A stretch of DNA of 64,000 nucleotides from contig NC_013790.1 in NCBI RefSeq assembly GCF_000024185.1, forward strand, positions 1,077,501 through 1,141,500, read 5' to 3'. Below are positions 42,170 through 51,236 of the stretch, one piece after another. The DNA comes from Methanobrevibacter ruminantium M1 (GTDB lineage: Archaea > Methanobacteriota > Methanobacteria > Methanobacteriales > Methanobacteriaceae). Each line of letters opens with the position of its first letter. The stretch's first letter is position 1. Below the pieces are notes generated by a model. That model saw only the letters and a program-made list of their open reading frames with translations, ran no database searches and was not told where the DNA came from. The translations under genes and the position numbers were made by a program.

Positions 42170-43180
42170 ATGGTAAGACATCACCAACCAAGAAAAGGTT
42201 CAGTGGCATTTAGCCCTCGTAAGAGAGTTGCTAAAGAGACCCCAAGAATCAAAGCTTGGCCAAGTAATGAAGAACCAAAACTTTTGGGTCTTGCTGGATA
42301 TAAGGCTGGTATGACTCATGCTATGGTTGTGGACAATGATAAAAACTCTCCATCCCATGGAATGGAAGTTTTCACTCCTGTAACCGTTTTGGAAGTACCA
42401 CCCCTTGTAATTTTGGGGATAAGATCATACGAAAAAACTGCTCACGGACTTAAGGCTATCACTGAAGTAATTGCAGATAATTTGGATGAAGAGCTCTCTA
42501 GGAAAATCACCCTTCCTAAGGACTACGACCAATCCGAAGCTATTGCAAAAATACAAGATGCTTTAGAAAAGACTGAAGAGGTAAGAGTCTTAGTACACAC
42601 TAATCCTAAAATGGCTAGCGTTCCTAAGAAGAAACCTGAAATCTTTGAATGTGCATTAGGCGGAAGCTCTGCAGAAGAAAAATTAAACTACGCTCTTGGA
42701 ATTTTAGGTCAAGAAATCAGAGCCAGTGATATCTTTAGCGAAGGACAGTATGTAGACGCAATTGCAACCACCAAAGGAAAAGGAGTCCAAGGGGTTGTAA
42801 AGAGATGGAACATCAGAATTCAATATGGTAAGGCAATGAGAAGTGGAAAAGGTAGACACGTAGGTTCTATCGGTCCATGGTCTCCGGAAAGAACCATGTG
42901 GACTGTTGCACAAGCAGGTCAGATGGGATACCATAAGAGAACTGAATTCAATAAGAAAGTCATTAAGATTGGAGACGTATCTGAAGTTGATGCTGTTAAC
43001 CCTGCTGGAGGATTCATTAGATATGGTTTAGTCAAAAACGACTATGTCCTTGTAAAAGGCTCCGTACCAGGTCCAACCAAAAGGTTAGTTATTCTCAGAC
43101 AAGCTATCAGACCTAAGAAAGCTGACGATGCAGCTCCTCAAGTGAACTACATAAGCACTGCTTCAAAACAAGGTGTATAG
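42170..43180 (+). CDS. rpl3: Ribosomal protein uL3
   Basis: A 336-residue archaeal L3: it opens with MVRHHQPRKGSVAFSPRKR and contains the conserved KGVQGVVKRW and HRKTGS-equivalent region KGRHVGSIGPW, with TMWTVAQAGQMGYHKRTEFN after it. It binds 23S rRNA near the peptidyl-transferase centre and starts large-subunit assembly. The start ATG follows GGAGGAAAAGA. It opens the ribosomal cluster and is followed 10 nt later by rpl4, so it lies at the head of a long operon whose promoter must be in the 900-nt region upstream. Confidence 0.97.
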   Translation: MVRHHQPRKGSVAFSPRKRVAKETPRIKAWPSNEEPKLLGLAGYKAGMTHAMVVDNDKNSPSHGMEVFTPVTVLEVPPLVILGIRSYEKTAHGLKAITEVIADNLDEELSRKITLPKDYDQSEAIAKIQDALEKTEEVRVLVHTNPKMASVPKKKPEIFECALGGSSAEEKLNYALGILGQEIRASDIFSEGQYVDAIATTKGKGVQGVVKRWNIRIQYGKAMRSGKGRHVGSIGPWSPERTMWTVAQAGQMGYHKRTEFNKKVIKIGDVSEVDAVNPAGGFIRYGLVKNDYVLVKGSVPGPTKRLVILRQAIRPKKADDAAPQVNYISTASKQGV

Positions 43181-43190
43181 AGGGGTTTAA

Positions 43191-43955
43191 ATGAAAGTTA
43201 ATGTTTATTCAATTCAAGGGGAAGTAAAAGAGGAAATCGAACTTCCTGCTATTTTTAATGAAGAATACAGACCTGACCTTATCAAAAGGGCTGTCCTTTC
43301 TGCTCAATCTGCAAGAATCCAACCATGGGGTAATGACCCTATGGCAGGTAAAAGAACCTCAGCAGAATCCTGGGGTTCCGGTAGAGGCGCAGCTATGGTG
43401 CCTAGGATAAAAACCGGCGCTAGAGCAGCATTCGTACCTCAAGCTATCGGCGGAAGAAAGGCACACCCTGTAAGAGCTGCTAAGAATCATCATGAAAAAA
43501 TCAACAATAAGGAAAGAAGATTTGCAATCAGATCTGCTGTTGCAGCTACCGTAAATGAAGAATTGGTTGCTGGAAGAGGTCACAGAATCGAAAATCTCGA
43601 ACAAGTACCTGTAATTGTTGAAGATGATTTGGAAACTGTCAAGAAAACAAGCGAAACCCGTGAAATCTTCAAGGCTTTAGGGGTTTACGATGATGTAATC
43701 AAGGCTAAAGACAGCAAAAAGATAAGAGCAGGCAGAGGAAAGACAAGAGGACGTAAATACAAATCCGGTAAAGGACCTTTAGTTGTTGTATCTGAAGACA
43801 AAGGCATTGGATTAGGTGCAAGAAACCACGCTGGTGTCGATGTTGTTGCTGTAGACAACTTAAATGCTGAATTATTAGCTCCAGGTACTCATGCGGGTAG
43901 GTTAACCATTTACACTAAGTCCGCTGTTGAAAAATTAGGAGGATTATTCCAATAA
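43191..43955 (+). CDS. rpl4: Ribosomal protein uL4 (L4e/L1e)
   Basis: A 254-residue archaeal L4. The long basic loop that reaches the exit tunnel is visible around WGSGRGAAMVPRIKTGARAAF (about 60-80), and RAGRGKTRGRKYKSGKGPL (about 180-198) is the conserved C-terminal basic block. It binds domain I of 23S rRNA. The ATG at 43191 follows GAGGGGTTTAA, 10 nt after rpl3; rpl23 follows after 44 nt. The length is normal for archaeal L4e. Confidence 0.97.
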   Translation: MKVNVYSIQGEVKEEIELPAIFNEEYRPDLIKRAVLSAQSARIQPWGNDPMAGKRTSAESWGSGRGAAMVPRIKTGARAAFVPQAIGGRKAHPVRAAKNHHEKINNKERRFAIRSAVAATVNEELVAGRGHRIENLEQVPVIVEDDLETVKKTSETREIFKALGVYDDVIKAKDSKKIRAGRGKTRGRKYKSGKGPLVVVSEDKGIGLGARNHAGVDVVAVDNLNAELLAPGTHAGRLTIYTKSAVEKLGGLFQ

Positions 43956-43999
43956 ATCGAAGACAGATTTATATGGCATAGTTAAGAAGGTGGATATTT

Positions 44000-44260
44000 A
44001 TGGATCCTTATACAATTATTGTTAAACCTCATGTAACTGAGAAGACTATGAACTTAATCGATCAAAACAACGAGCTAACCTTCGTTGTAAGAAGAACCGC
44101 TACAAAATCTCAAATCAAAAGGGCATTCGAATTCCTTTACGATGAAAAGGTTGTAAGAGTAAACACTCACATAACCTCTAAAGGATTGAAGTTAGCCTAT
44201 GTCAAGCTTGCTGAAGAAGGCGAAGCTGAAGATGTAGCAGTTAAAATGGGAGTATTCTAA
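44000..44260 (+). CDS. rpl23: Ribosomal protein uL23
   Basis: An 86-residue compact archaeal L23 (IVKPHVTEKTMNLIDQNN at the start, FLYDEKVVRVNTHITSKGLK in the middle). It lies at the tunnel exit, where signal recognition particle and other factors dock. The ATG at 44000 follows AAGGTGGATATTT. It is co-directional between rpl4 and rpl2, with 12 nt before the rpl2 start. Confidence 0.96.
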   Translation: MDPYTIIVKPHVTEKTMNLIDQNNELTFVVRRTATKSQIKRAFEFLYDEKVVRVNTHITSKGLKLAYVKLAEEGEAEDVAVKMGVF

Positions 44261-44272
44261 GGAGGATTGATT

Positions 44273-44998
44273 ATGGGAAAACGATTAATACACCAACGTA
44301 GAGGAAGAGGAACTCCTGCTCATCGTGTAGCATCTCACAGATTCAAGGATAAAATCCAATACAGGGCTTACGATGACTTAGAGAAGGAAGGAAGCTTAAA
44401 AGGAAAAGTCGTTAAAATCATTCACGACCCTGCAAGGACCGCCCCTATTGCTCTTGTCAAATTCGAAAACGGTGAAAAGAGACATATTTTAGCTCCTGAA
44501 TCAATTCAAATTGATGATGAAATCGAATGCGGTATCTCAGCTCCAATCAGCTTTGGAAACACTTTGCCACTTGCTGAAATCCCTGAAGGTACTCCTATCT
44601 ACAATATTGAAAACAGACCAGGAGACGGAGGACGTTTCGTAAGATCCTCTGGAACTTACGCTTCTTTAATTACTCATGATGCAAGTCAAGCTGTTGTGGA
44701 ATTACCATCTGGTGAACTCAAATCCTTCAACCCAAGATGCCGTGCAAGTATCGGTGTTGTAGCTGGTGGAGGAAGAAAAGAGAAACCTTTCCTCAAGGCA
44801 GGTGTCAGATGGCATGCTTATAAGGCTAAAGGTAAGAAGTTTATGACTGTTAGAGGAGTAGCAATGAACGCTGTAGACCACCCTCACGGTGGAGGTAACA
44901 GACAACACCCAGGTCGTCCGACCACTATCTCAAGACACGCACCACCTGGAAGAAAAGTTGGTTCAATTGCAGCTAAACGTACTGGAAAGAGAAGATAA
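44273..44998 (+). CDS. rpl2: Ribosomal protein uL2
   Basis: A 241-residue archaeal L2, one of the most conserved large-subunit proteins. The peptidyl-transferase-proximal block VDHPHGGGNRQHPGRP with its conserved histidine is intact near residues 200-215. I start at ATG 44273, 7 nt after GGAGG; an in-frame TTG at 44267 overlaps the spacer of that site and is less likely. It binds domain IV of 23S rRNA and supports subunit joining. The next gene, rps19, follows closely. Confidence 0.97.
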   Translation: MGKRLIHQRRGRGTPAHRVASHRFKDKIQYRAYDDLEKEGSLKGKVVKIIHDPARTAPIALVKFENGEKRHILAPESIQIDDEIECGISAPISFGNTLPLAEIPEGTPIYNIENRPGDGGRFVRSSGTYASLITHDASQAVVELPSGELKSFNPRCRASIGVVAGGGRKEKPFLKAGVRWHAYKAKGKKFMTVRGVAMNAVDHPHGGGNRQHPGRPTTISRHAPPGRKVGSIAAKRTGKRR

Positions 44999-45015
44999 TT
45001 TAAGGAGATGTGTCA

Positions 45016-45426
45016 TTGGCTAGAAAAATATTTAAATACAGAGGATATACTATTGAAGAATTAAAAGAAATGTCCTTAGACGAATTTATTGAACTTTTAC
45101 CAGCAAGACAAAGAAGATCCTTAAAAAGAGGATTCTTACCTAGACAACAGTCTGTGTTGGATAAAATGAGAAAGATGCAAAAGATGGATAAGAAAGGTGG
45201 AAAACCGCTAGTAGTTAGAACTCACTGCAGAGACATGATCGTAATTCCTGAAATGGTAGGAACCACTTTCGGAATCTACAACGGCAGAGACTTTGTGGAA
45301 GTAACCTTCACCCCTGAAATGCTAGGCTGCTTCTTTGGTGAATTCGCACCAACCAGAGCTAGAGTTCAACACGGTGACCCAGGTATGGGTGCTACCAGAT
45401 CATCTATGTTTGTGCCACTTAAATAA
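45016..45426 (+). CDS. rps19: Ribosomal protein uS19
   Basis: A 136-residue archaeal S19 with [15 protein letters not shown]-type block ([15 protein letters not shown]) and [23 protein letters not shown], ending [12 protein letters not shown]. It sits in the head of the small subunit with S13. The start is the TTG at 45016, 8 nt after AAGGAG, giving [12 protein letters not shown]; a GTG at 45010 in the same frame is too close to the Shine-Dalgarno. Non-ATG start inside a highly expressed operon is notable but fits this genome's use of TTG. Confidence 0.95.
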   Translation: MARKIFKYRGYTIEELKEMSLDEFIELLPARQRRSLKRGFLPRQQSVLDKMRKMQKMDKKGGKPLVVRTHCRDMIVIPEMVGTTFGIYNGRDFVEVTFTPEMLGCFFGEFAPTRARVQHGDPGMGATRSSMFVPLK

Positions 45427-45438
45427 GGAGAGGATGAT

Positions 45439-45906
45439 ATGGCAAAAAACAAATACGCTTATAACAATCCTGATGCTGACGAATCTAAGACAGCACGTGC
45501 TATGGCAAAATCCATTAAGGTTTCTCCAAAGCATTGCGTTGAAATCTGCAGTGCAATAAGAGGCATGGATGTTGCAAAGGCAAAAGCATACTTAAATGAT
45601 GTTATTGATATGAAAAAGGCTGTTCCTTTCAAAAGACACAACAGAGATGTAGGTCACAGAAAAGGAATGAAAGGCTGGGCTGCTGGAAGATACCCTGTAA
45701 AGGCTTCCAAAGCAATCTTAACTGTTATAGAAAACGCAGAAGCAAATGCTGAATACAAAGGTATGGATGTAGAAAACCTCAAGATTGAGCATATCTCTTC
45801 CCACAGAGGAATGGTAATAAGAGGAGCTAGACCAAGAGCATTCGGTAGAGTCACTCCATTCAACACTCCAACCACCCATATTCAAGTAGTTTTAGTGGAG
45901 GCTTAA
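45439..45906 (+). CDS. rpl22: Ribosomal protein uL22
   Basis: A 155-residue archaeal L22. The extended beta-hairpin that lines the exit tunnel corresponds to the basic stretch around [19 protein letters not shown] (about 58-76), and the C-terminus carries [20 protein letters not shown]. The ATG at 45439 follows AAGGAGAGGATGAT. Only three bases separate its stop from the rps3 ATG, and translational coupling is likely. Confidence 0.96.
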   Translation: MAKNKYAYNNPDADESKTARAMAKSIKVSPKHCVEICSAIRGMDVAKAKAYLNDVIDMKKAVPFKRHNRDVGHRKGMKGWAAGRYPVKASKAILTVIENAEANAEYKGMDVENLKIEHISSHRGMVIRGARPRAFGRVTPFNTPTTHIQVVLVEA

Positions 45907-45909
45907 TTA

Positions 45910-46665
45910 ATGATAGAAAAAGATTTCGTTACAGAAGGTCTCAGAAGAACCAGAATAGATGAATATTTAGAAAAAGAACTTGAAAGAGCAGGTTACGGTG
46001 GAATGGAAATCCAAGTAACTCCTTTAGGAACCATGGTAATTGTCTATGCAGAAAGACCTGGTATGGTAATCGGTAGAGGTGGAAAGACCGTAAGGGCAAT
46101 CACCCAAAGCCTTAAGACCAAGTTTGACCTTGACAACCCACAGGTTGAAGTTAAGGAAGTTGCTGTTCCTGAACTCAACGCAAGAATCATGGCTTCCAAG
46201 ATTGCCAACATGCTCCAAAGAGGAATGCACTTTAGAAGAGTGGCTTATTCCACAATCCGTAAAATCATGGGCGCTGGAGCTCAAGGAGTGGAAGTAACCA
46301 TTTCCGGTAAGATCAGAGGATCAAGATCTGCTGTTGCAAAATTCACCGAGGGATACATCAAGAAATGTGGTGAACCTGCAACCAGATTCGTAACTGAAGG
46401 TTTTGCTACCGCACCTTTAAAACCTGGTGTTTTAGGTATTGTAGTTAGAATCATGCCTCCTGAAGCAACCTTACCTGATAAGGTGGATATCATTGCTCCT
46501 GTTGAAGTAGAGGAACCTGTTGTAGAAGCAGCTGAAGAAGATGTCGAAGAGATCGAAGAGGAAGTCACTGAAGAGATTGAAGAAGTCGAAGAGGACTTAG
46601 AAGAGCTTGAAGAAGAGCTTGAAGATCTCGAAGAGCTTGAAGCTGCTGAAGAAGATGTCGAATAA
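45910..46665 (+). CDS. rps3: Ribosomal protein uS3 with acidic C-terminal tail
   Basis: A 251-residue archaeal S3. The type II KH domain has the GxxG loop in PGMVIGRGGKTVRAIT (about residues 50-65); the C-terminal S3 domain runs to about residue 200. The last 50 residues are an extremely acidic, Glu-rich tail built on EEDVEEIEEE and EELEDLEEL repeats, probably a charged coiled coil on the ribosome surface near the mRNA entry. Acidic S3 tails occur in some archaea; the length here is at the long end. The start ATG follows GGAGGCTTAATTA. Confidence 0.96.
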   Translation: MIEKDFVTEGLRRTRIDEYLEKELERAGYGGMEIQVTPLGTMVIVYAERPGMVIGRGGKTVRAITQSLKTKFDLDNPQVEVKEVAVPELNARIMASKIANMLQRGMHFRRVAYSTIRKIMGAGAQGVEVTISGKIRGSRSAVAKFTEGYIKKCGEPATRFVTEGFATAPLKPGVLGIVVRIMPPEATLPDKVDIIAPVEVEEPVVEAAEEDVEEIEEEVTEEIEEVEEDLEELEEELEDLEELEAAEEDVE

Positions 46666-46688
46666 ATGACCTTAAGTGAGTTGAAATA

Positions 46689-46895
46689 ATGGCAATTTTA
46701 AGAAGTAAAGAAATTTGGGAAATGGAAATTGAGGACATCGAAGAAAAATTGGTGGAACTCAAAGCGGAACTCGCTAAAAACGTTTCTAAAAGTGCTGCTG
46801 CAGGTGTTAATGAAAACCCTGGTAAAATTAGAGAACTCAAAAGGACTATTGCTCGTGTTCTTACAATTATGAACCAAAAACAGAAGGAGAATTAA
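46689..46895 (+). CDS. rpl29: Ribosomal protein uL29
   Basis: A 68-residue two-helix L29 (MAILRSKEIWEMEIEDIEEKL, then PGKIRELKRTIARVLTIMNQ). It sits at the polypeptide exit beside L23. The ATG is 24 nt after the rps3 stop. The stop TAA is directly followed by the ATG of the SUI1 gene, whose Shine-Dalgarno (AAGGAG) lies inside the rpl29 end, a strong sign of coupled translation. Confidence 0.95.
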   Translation: MAILRSKEIWEMEIEDIEEKLVELKAELAKNVSKSAAAGVNENPGKIRELKRTIARVLTIMNQKQKEN

Positions 46896-47240
46896 ATGTC
46901 AAAAATCTGTGATGTATGTGGACTTCCTGAAGAGCTTTGCGTATGCGAAGAAATCGCAAGGGAAGTACAATCTGTAAAAGTTTTTACAGTAAGAAGAAGA
47001 TTCGGTAAACTTATGACTATTGTCGAAGGAATAGATGAACATGATATAGATATTAAGGAGCTTACTAAAACTCTTAAAGCCAAATGTGCCTGCGGAGGCA
47101 CTGCCAAGAAGGGTCAAATTGAACTTCAAGGAGATCATAAGGCAAGAGTTAAGGAAGTCTTATCTGAAATGGGATTCTCTTCTGACACTATTGAAATCAG
47201 AGACTCTGATAAGAAATACAATAAGAGGAGAAGACACTAG
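46896..47240 (+). CDS. Translation initiation factor aIF1 (SUI1)
   Basis: A 114-residue SUI1-fold protein. An N-terminal zinc-ribbon-like segment [15 protein letters not shown] (residues 5-19) precedes the SUI1 core: [14 protein letters not shown], the [12 protein letters not shown] loop that contacts the P site, and IELQGDH. It monitors start codon choice on the small subunit. The C-terminus ([12 protein letters not shown]) extends past the usual end, and its codons together with the stop are repeated just downstream. The ATG abuts the rpl29 stop. Confidence 0.94.
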   Translation: MSKICDVCGLPEELCVCEEIAREVQSVKVFTVRRRFGKLMTIVEGIDEHDIDIKELTKTLKAKCACGGTAKKGQIELQGDHKARVKEVLSEMGFSSDTIEIRDSDKKYNKRRRH

Positions 47241-47293
47241 TCAGACTCTTAGGAGTGAGACACTAGTCAGACTCTTTTAAGGAGAAGACACTA
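47232..47293. repeat. Tandem echo of the SUI1 gene 3' end
   Basis: AGACACTAGTCAGACTCTT at 47232-47250, which contains the SUI1 stop codon, is repeated exactly at 47258-47276, and a third partial copy (AGACACTA) lies at 47286-47293. Each copy is preceded by GGAG, so all retain a Shine-Dalgarno-like element. Confidence 0.92.
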
Positions 47294-47330
47294 ACTAAGT
47301 TTATTATCTTTACACATACTGAGGCTTAGA

Positions 47331-47666
47331 ATGATAAGCTCAAATAATATATTCTATCATGAATTAATTGGGTTAGAGCTTAAAGTTGTTGACAGTTCCA
47401 ATCCCTCTTTGATAGGGCTTTGCGGAACTGTTATTGATGAGACTAAAAAGACTCTCTTGATTGAGGTTGAAGAAAAAGTCTTAAGTGATGACTTAGGTTC
47501 TAATCAACAAAATCATTTTAATTTAATTTATAAGGAAAAATTAATTCAGAAAGATGTTTCTGTATTTCAATTCAAGGTTCCAGATGGAACCATAGTTGAA
47601 ATTGATGGTAAAATATTATTGAATCGTCCTGAAGATAGGATAAAGAAAAGATATAAAAAAATTTAA
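47331..47666 (+). CDS. rnp1: Ribonuclease P protein component 1 (Rpp29/Pop4 homologue)
   Basis: A 111-residue Sm-like protein: [36 protein letters not shown], then [29 protein letters not shown]. It matches archaeal Rpp29, which pairs with Rpp21 and binds the specificity domain of RNase P RNA to remove tRNA leaders. Its placement between SUI1 and rps17 is conserved in archaea. The start ATG follows TGAGGCTTAGA. An 80-nt repeat-bearing gap separates it from SUI1. Confidence 0.93.
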   Translation: MISSNNIFYHELIGLELKVVDSSNPSLIGLCGTVIDETKKTLLIEVEEKVLSDDLGSNQQNHFNLIYKEKLIQKDVSVFQFKVPDGTIVEIDGKILLNRPEDRIKKRYKKI

Positions 47667-47676
47667 TGGTGATAAT

Positions 47677-47997
47677 ATGGTTGGTCTTAATGTTAAGGAA
47701 CCAGAAACTAAATGTGATGATCCTAACTGCCCTTTCCATGGTAATTTATCTGTTAGAGGACAAGTCCTTGAAGGTGTTGTTACTACTAATAAAGCAGAAA
47801 GGACTATTACTGTAGAACGTAGTTTCTACAAGTTCATTAGAAAATATGAAAGATACGAAAAAAGGAAATCAAGAATTAACGTTCACAAACCTGATTGTAT
47901 TGATGTTGAAGTTGGCGACGCTGTAAAAATCGCAGAATGTAGGCCTTTAAGCAAGACTAAACACTTTGTATTAGTTGAAGTAAAGGGTGATGATTAG
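47677..47997 (+). CDS. rps17: Ribosomal protein uS17
   Basis: A 106-residue archaeal S17. The N-terminal [17 protein letters not shown] carries an archaeal Cys/His pattern, and the OB fold follows with [17 protein letters not shown] and [22 protein letters not shown]. It binds 16S rRNA helices 7 and 11 early in assembly. The ATG lies 10 nt after the rnp1 stop, behind GGTGATAAT. The end overlaps the ribosome-binding site of rpl14. Confidence 0.96.
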   Translation: MVGLNVKEPETKCDDPNCPFHGNLSVRGQVLEGVVTTNKAERTITVERSFYKFIRKYERYEKRKSRINVHKPDCIDVEVGDAVKIAECRPLSKTKHFVLVEVKGDD

Positions 47998-47998
47998 A

Positions 47999-48397
47999 AT
48001 GAAACCTACTACCTCAAGCGTAACTAAGGCTTTGCCAATAGGCGCAAGACTTCAATGTGTTGATAACACCGGTGCCCGTGAAATCGAAATTATTTCCGTA
48101 AAGGGATTCAAAGGTGTTAGAAGGAGACTTGACGTAGCTGGAGTAGGCGACATGGTTGTTGCTTCAGTTAAGAAAGGAACCGCTGACATGAGAAGAGAAG
48201 TCGTCAACGCCGTTGTTGTAAGACAGAAAAAAGAATACAGACGTGCTGATGGTCTTCGTGTAAAATTCGAAGACAATGCTGCAGTTATCATTACTCCTGA
48301 AGGAGTATTGAAAGGTTCTGAAATCAGAGGACCTGTTGCTAAAGAGGCAGCTGACAAATGGCCTAGCGTAGGCAGTGCAGCAAGCATATTGATTTAA
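47999..48397 (+). CDS. rpl14: Ribosomal protein uL14
   Basis: A 132-residue archaeal L14: [55 protein letters not shown] and [20 protein letters not shown]. It forms an inter-subunit bridge. I start at ATG 47999, 8 nt after GGTGAT; an upstream in-frame start at 47987 would place the ribosome-binding site inside the gene. It overlaps nothing and is followed 13 nt later by rpl24. Confidence 0.97.
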   Translation: MKPTTSSVTKALPIGARLQCVDNTGAREIEIISVKGFKGVRRRLDVAGVGDMVVASVKKGTADMRREVVNAVVVRQKKEYRRADGLRVKFEDNAAVIITPEGVLKGSEIRGPVAKEAADKWPSVGSAASILI

Positions 48398-48410
48398 GTA
48401 TGGTGATTAA

Positions 48411-48752
48411 ATGTCAATTCAACCAAGAAAACAAAGAAAAGCTCTCTACACTGCTCCTTTACACATTCGCCGTAAAATCATGAGCGCTAACTTAAGTAAA
48501 GAATTAAGAGCAGATATTGGCAAAAGATCATTGCCAATCAAAGTAGGAGACAAAGTTCAAGTTGTTCGCGGAGACTTTAAAGGTCACGAAGGAAAAGTTG
48601 AATCTATCGACGCTAAAAGATACAAAGTTACCGTTGAAGGCGTTACATTAAACAAGCCTGATGGAAACGCTGTATTTCTTCCAATCCATCCGTCCAACTT
48701 GATGATTATTGAAGCTGATTTAAAAGACGAAAGAAGAATTAAGGAGGAATAA
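48411..48752 (+). CDS. rpl24: Ribosomal protein uL24
   Basis: A 113-residue archaeal L24 with the KOW motif in [20 protein letters not shown] (about 45-64). The N-terminal basic helix [20 protein letters not shown] is typical of archaeal/eukaryotic L26e. It begins assembly at the 5' end of 23S rRNA. The start ATG follows ATGGTGATTAA; rps4e starts two bases after its stop. Confidence 0.96.
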   Translation: MSIQPRKQRKALYTAPLHIRRKIMSANLSKELRADIGKRSLPIKVGDKVQVVRGDFKGHEGKVESIDAKRYKVTVEGVTLNKPDGNAVFLPIHPSNLMIIEADLKDERRIKEE

Positions 48753-48753
48753 G

Positions 48754-49488
48754 ATGGCAAAAATGGGATCTAGAAAGCATCTTAAAAGATACAACGCACC
48801 TAAAACCTGGCCTATCCATCCAAAAGAAGATACTTGGACAGTAAAACCTGCTCCCGGTACTCACGCAATCAATGACTCATTGCCTTTGCTTGTAATCATC
48901 CGTGATATCTTAGGTATTGCAGATAACTCAAGGGAAGCTAAAAGGCTCATCAACACTGGTAATGTATTGATTGACGGAAGAGCTAAAAAAGATTACAAAT
49001 TCCCAGTAGGATTCATGGACATATTATCCATTCCTAAGACTGGTGAAAATTACAGAATACTTTTAGATACTAAAGGAAGATTAACTTTACACCCTATCTC
49101 TGCTGAAGACGCAGAGTTCAAATTAGCTAAAATCGTAAACAAATCTACCATCAAAGGCGGAAAAACTCAATTAAACCTTCACGACGGTAGAAATGTAATT
49201 GTGGAAGAAGACAACTACTCTGCATACGATGTTGTATGTCTCAACATTCCAGAACAAGAGATTAAGGAAAACTTCGAATTTGGCGAAGACGTAGTTGTAC
49301 TTGTTACCGGTGGTAAACACACTGGAGAGCTTGGTAAAATCCAAGAGGTCATTGTAGACCAATCCTCTAAAGCAAATACCGTAATTATCGAAAAGGCTAA
49401 TAAGGACACTTTCTTAACTTTAAAAGATTATGCATTTGTAATTGGTAAGGATGAACCTGCCATTGACTTATTGGAGGTTAATCAATGA
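48754..49488 (+). CDS. rps4e: Ribosomal protein eS4
   Basis: A 244-residue archaeal/eukaryotic S4e: S4-like RNA-binding region ([25 protein letters not shown], about 50-75), a central domain and a KOW-like C-terminal part ([17 protein letters not shown]). It binds the small-subunit rRNA and has no bacterial homologue. The start ATG follows AAGGAGGAATAAG. Its stop TGA overlaps the ATG of rpl5 (ATGA). Confidence 0.96.
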   Translation: MAKMGSRKHLKRYNAPKTWPIHPKEDTWTVKPAPGTHAINDSLPLLVIIRDILGIADNSREAKRLINTGNVLIDGRAKKDYKFPVGFMDILSIPKTGENYRILLDTKGRLTLHPISAEDAEFKLAKIVNKSTIKGGKTQLNLHDGRNVIVEEDNYSAYDVVCLNIPEQEIKENFEFGEDVVVLVTGGKHTGELGKIQEVIVDQSSKANTVIIEKANKDTFLTLKDYAFVIGKDEPAIDLLEVNQ

Positions 49489-50006
49489 ACCCAATGAACG
49501 AAGTCGTCATAGCAAAGGCAACCATCAATATCGGTGTTGGAGAAGCTGGTGAAAAATTATCCAGAGCTATGACCCTTATTGAAAACATGACTGGTCAAAC
49601 CCCTGTAAAGACCTATTCCAAAGTCACTAACCCTGAATGGGGTATAAGAAAAAGACAGCCTATTGCATGTAAGGTCACCCTCCGTGGGGAAAAGGCTGAA
49701 GATGCAATCAAAATGGTATTGGATGGTATCAACAACAGATTAAGACCAAGTCAATTTGATGCACAAGGTAACGTTTCTTTCGGTATTAGAGAACATATCG
49801 ACATTCCTGGAATGAGATATGACCCTGATATTGGTATTTTTGGTATGAACCTTTCAATCACTTTTGAAAAACCTGGTTACAGAATCAAAAGAAGAAAAAT
49901 CCAAAAGAAATCCATTCCAAAAAGACACAGAATCACTCCTGAAGAAACTATGAAATTTATGGAAGAGAACTTTAATGTAACTATCGCTGAGGAAGAAGAA
50001 TACTAA
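49485..50006 (+). CDS. rpl5: Ribosomal protein uL5
   Basis: A 173-residue archaeal L5 ([70 protein letters not shown]). It contacts 5S rRNA and the P-site tRNA. The ATG overlaps the rps4e stop by four bases and lies 7 nt after GGAGG; a second ATG three codons later is possible. The short rps14 gene follows after 62 nt. Confidence 0.96.
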   Translation: MNPMNEVVIAKATINIGVGEAGEKLSRAMTLIENMTGQTPVKTYSKVTNPEWGIRKRQPIACKVTLRGEKAEDAIKMVLDGINNRLRPSQFDAQGNVSFGIREHIDIPGMRYDPDIGIFGMNLSITFEKPGYRIKRRKIQKKSIPKRHRITPEETMKFMEENFNVTIAEEEEY

Positions 50007-50068
50007 ATGATGATGATTGTTATTCGCTCAGCTTATGTTTATTAAGAATATGTATTAAGGTGATTGTT

Positions 50069-50212
50069 TTGCCAAGAAAATACGGAAAAGCATCCAAAAA
50101 ATGTAGCCGTTGTGGAGACCACTCTGCTATCGTAAGCAGATACGGACTCAACTTATGCAGGCAATGTTTTAGAGAAATTGCTCCTAAAATAGGATTTAAA
50201 AAATACAATTAG
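50069..50212 (+). CDS. rps14: Ribosomal protein uS14 (zinc-binding form)
   Basis: A very short gene of 47 codons starting with TTG at 50069, 5 nt after AAGGTGAT. The product begins [18 protein letters not shown] and carries two CxxC knuckles, C12/C15 and C30/C33, the zinc site of the C+ form of S14. It ends [10 protein letters not shown]. It sits between rpl5 and rps8, exactly where archaeal spc operons have it. Its small size and TTG start make it easy to miss. It lies in the head of the small subunit. Confidence 0.95.
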   Translation: MPRKYGKASKKCSRCGDHSAIVSRYGLNLCRQCFREIAPKIGFKKYN

Positions 50213-50226
50213 AAAAGGTGACTATT

Positions 50227-50619
50227 ATGACTCTTATGGATCCTCTTGCAGATGCCTTAACAAACATCAGAAATAACGAACGTCAAGTAAATGACCACTG
50301 TACTATTTCTCCAGCGTCCAAATTGATCGGACGTGTGTTAAGCACAATGCAAAAAGAGAATTATATTGGCGAATTTGAATTTATCGATGATAACAAGGCT
50401 GGAAAATTCGAAGTGGAATTGGAAGGTAACATTAATCAGTGCGGTGTAATCAAACCTCGTCATGCTGTAAAGAAAGATGAATTTGAGAAATTCGAAAAAA
50501 GATATTTACCAGCAAAGAACTTCGGTATCTTAATCGTAACCACTCCTGAAGGTATCATGACCCACAGGGAAGCTAAGGAAAGAGGTATCGGCGGACGTTT
50601 GTTGGCTTACATGTATTAG
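50227..50619 (+). CDS. rps8: Ribosomal protein uS8
   Basis: A 130-residue archaeal S8: [16 protein letters not shown] at the start, then [22 protein letters not shown] at the end. It is a primary binder of 16S rRNA and in bacteria a repressor of its own operon by binding mRNA. I start at ATG 50227 after AAGGTGACTATT; a GTG at 50218 in frame is part of the ribosome-binding site. It follows rps14 by 14 nt and precedes rpl6 by 10 nt. Confidence 0.97.
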   Translation: MTLMDPLADALTNIRNNERQVNDHCTISPASKLIGRVLSTMQKENYIGEFEFIDDNKAGKFEVELEGNINQCGVIKPRHAVKKDEFEKFEKRYLPAKNFGILIVTTPEGIMTHREAKERGIGGRLLAYMY

Positions 50620-50629
50620 GTGATTAAAT

Positions 50630-51163
50630 ATGGTATTAGCTGCAGCTATAAGGGAAGAAATTGAAATCCCTGAAGGCGTTGAAGTTATAATTGATGATGA
50701 AATTTCTATGAAAGGCCCAAACGGCGAAATTTCTAGAAAATTCACTTACCCTAATGTGACTATTAAGAAAGAAGACGATATCCTTGTTCTTGAAACCGCT
50801 TTCCCAAAAAAGAAAGACAAATCAATGATCGGAACTACCAGAGCACATTTAAACAATATGATTAAAGGAGTAACCGAAGGTTTCACCTATCATATGAAAA
50901 TCGTATACGCTCACTTTCCAATGACCGTAAAGGTCGAAGGAGATAAGGTAACCATTGACAACTTCATTGGGGAAAGACATCCTAGATCTTCAAAGATTGT
51001 AGGAGGAGCAAATGTTCAAGTAAAAGGTGATGAAGTAATCATTACCGGTGTAAACAAAGAAGACGTCGGTCAAACTATGGCTAATTTAGAACAAGCCACT
51101 AAAATCAGAGGCAAAGACCCTAGAGTATTCCAAGACGGTATCTACTTAACCAGCAGGGAATAA
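50630..51163 (+). CDS. rpl6: Ribosomal protein uL6
   Basis: A 177-residue archaeal L6 with its two related alpha/beta domains; SMIGTTRAHLNNMIKGVTEGF (about 64-84) and the C-terminal FQDGIYLTSRE are recognisable. It lies near the sarcin-ricin loop and L7/L12 stalk. The ATG follows AGGTGATTAAAT. A 73-nt gap with repeated TTAGTTATAG-type sequence separates it from rpl32e. Confidence 0.96.
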   Translation: MVLAAAIREEIEIPEGVEVIIDDEISMKGPNGEISRKFTYPNVTIKKEDDILVLETAFPKKKDKSMIGTTRAHLNNMIKGVTEGFTYHMKIVYAHFPMTVKVEGDKVTIDNFIGERHPRSSKIVGGANVQVKGDEVIITGVNKEDVGQTMANLEQATKIRGKDPRVFQDGIYLTSRE

Positions 51164-51236
51164 ATAGGATTGTTTTAAATTTATTGGTGTTATTTAGTTA
51201 TTAGTTATAGTAATTATAGTTATAATGGTGATTTTG

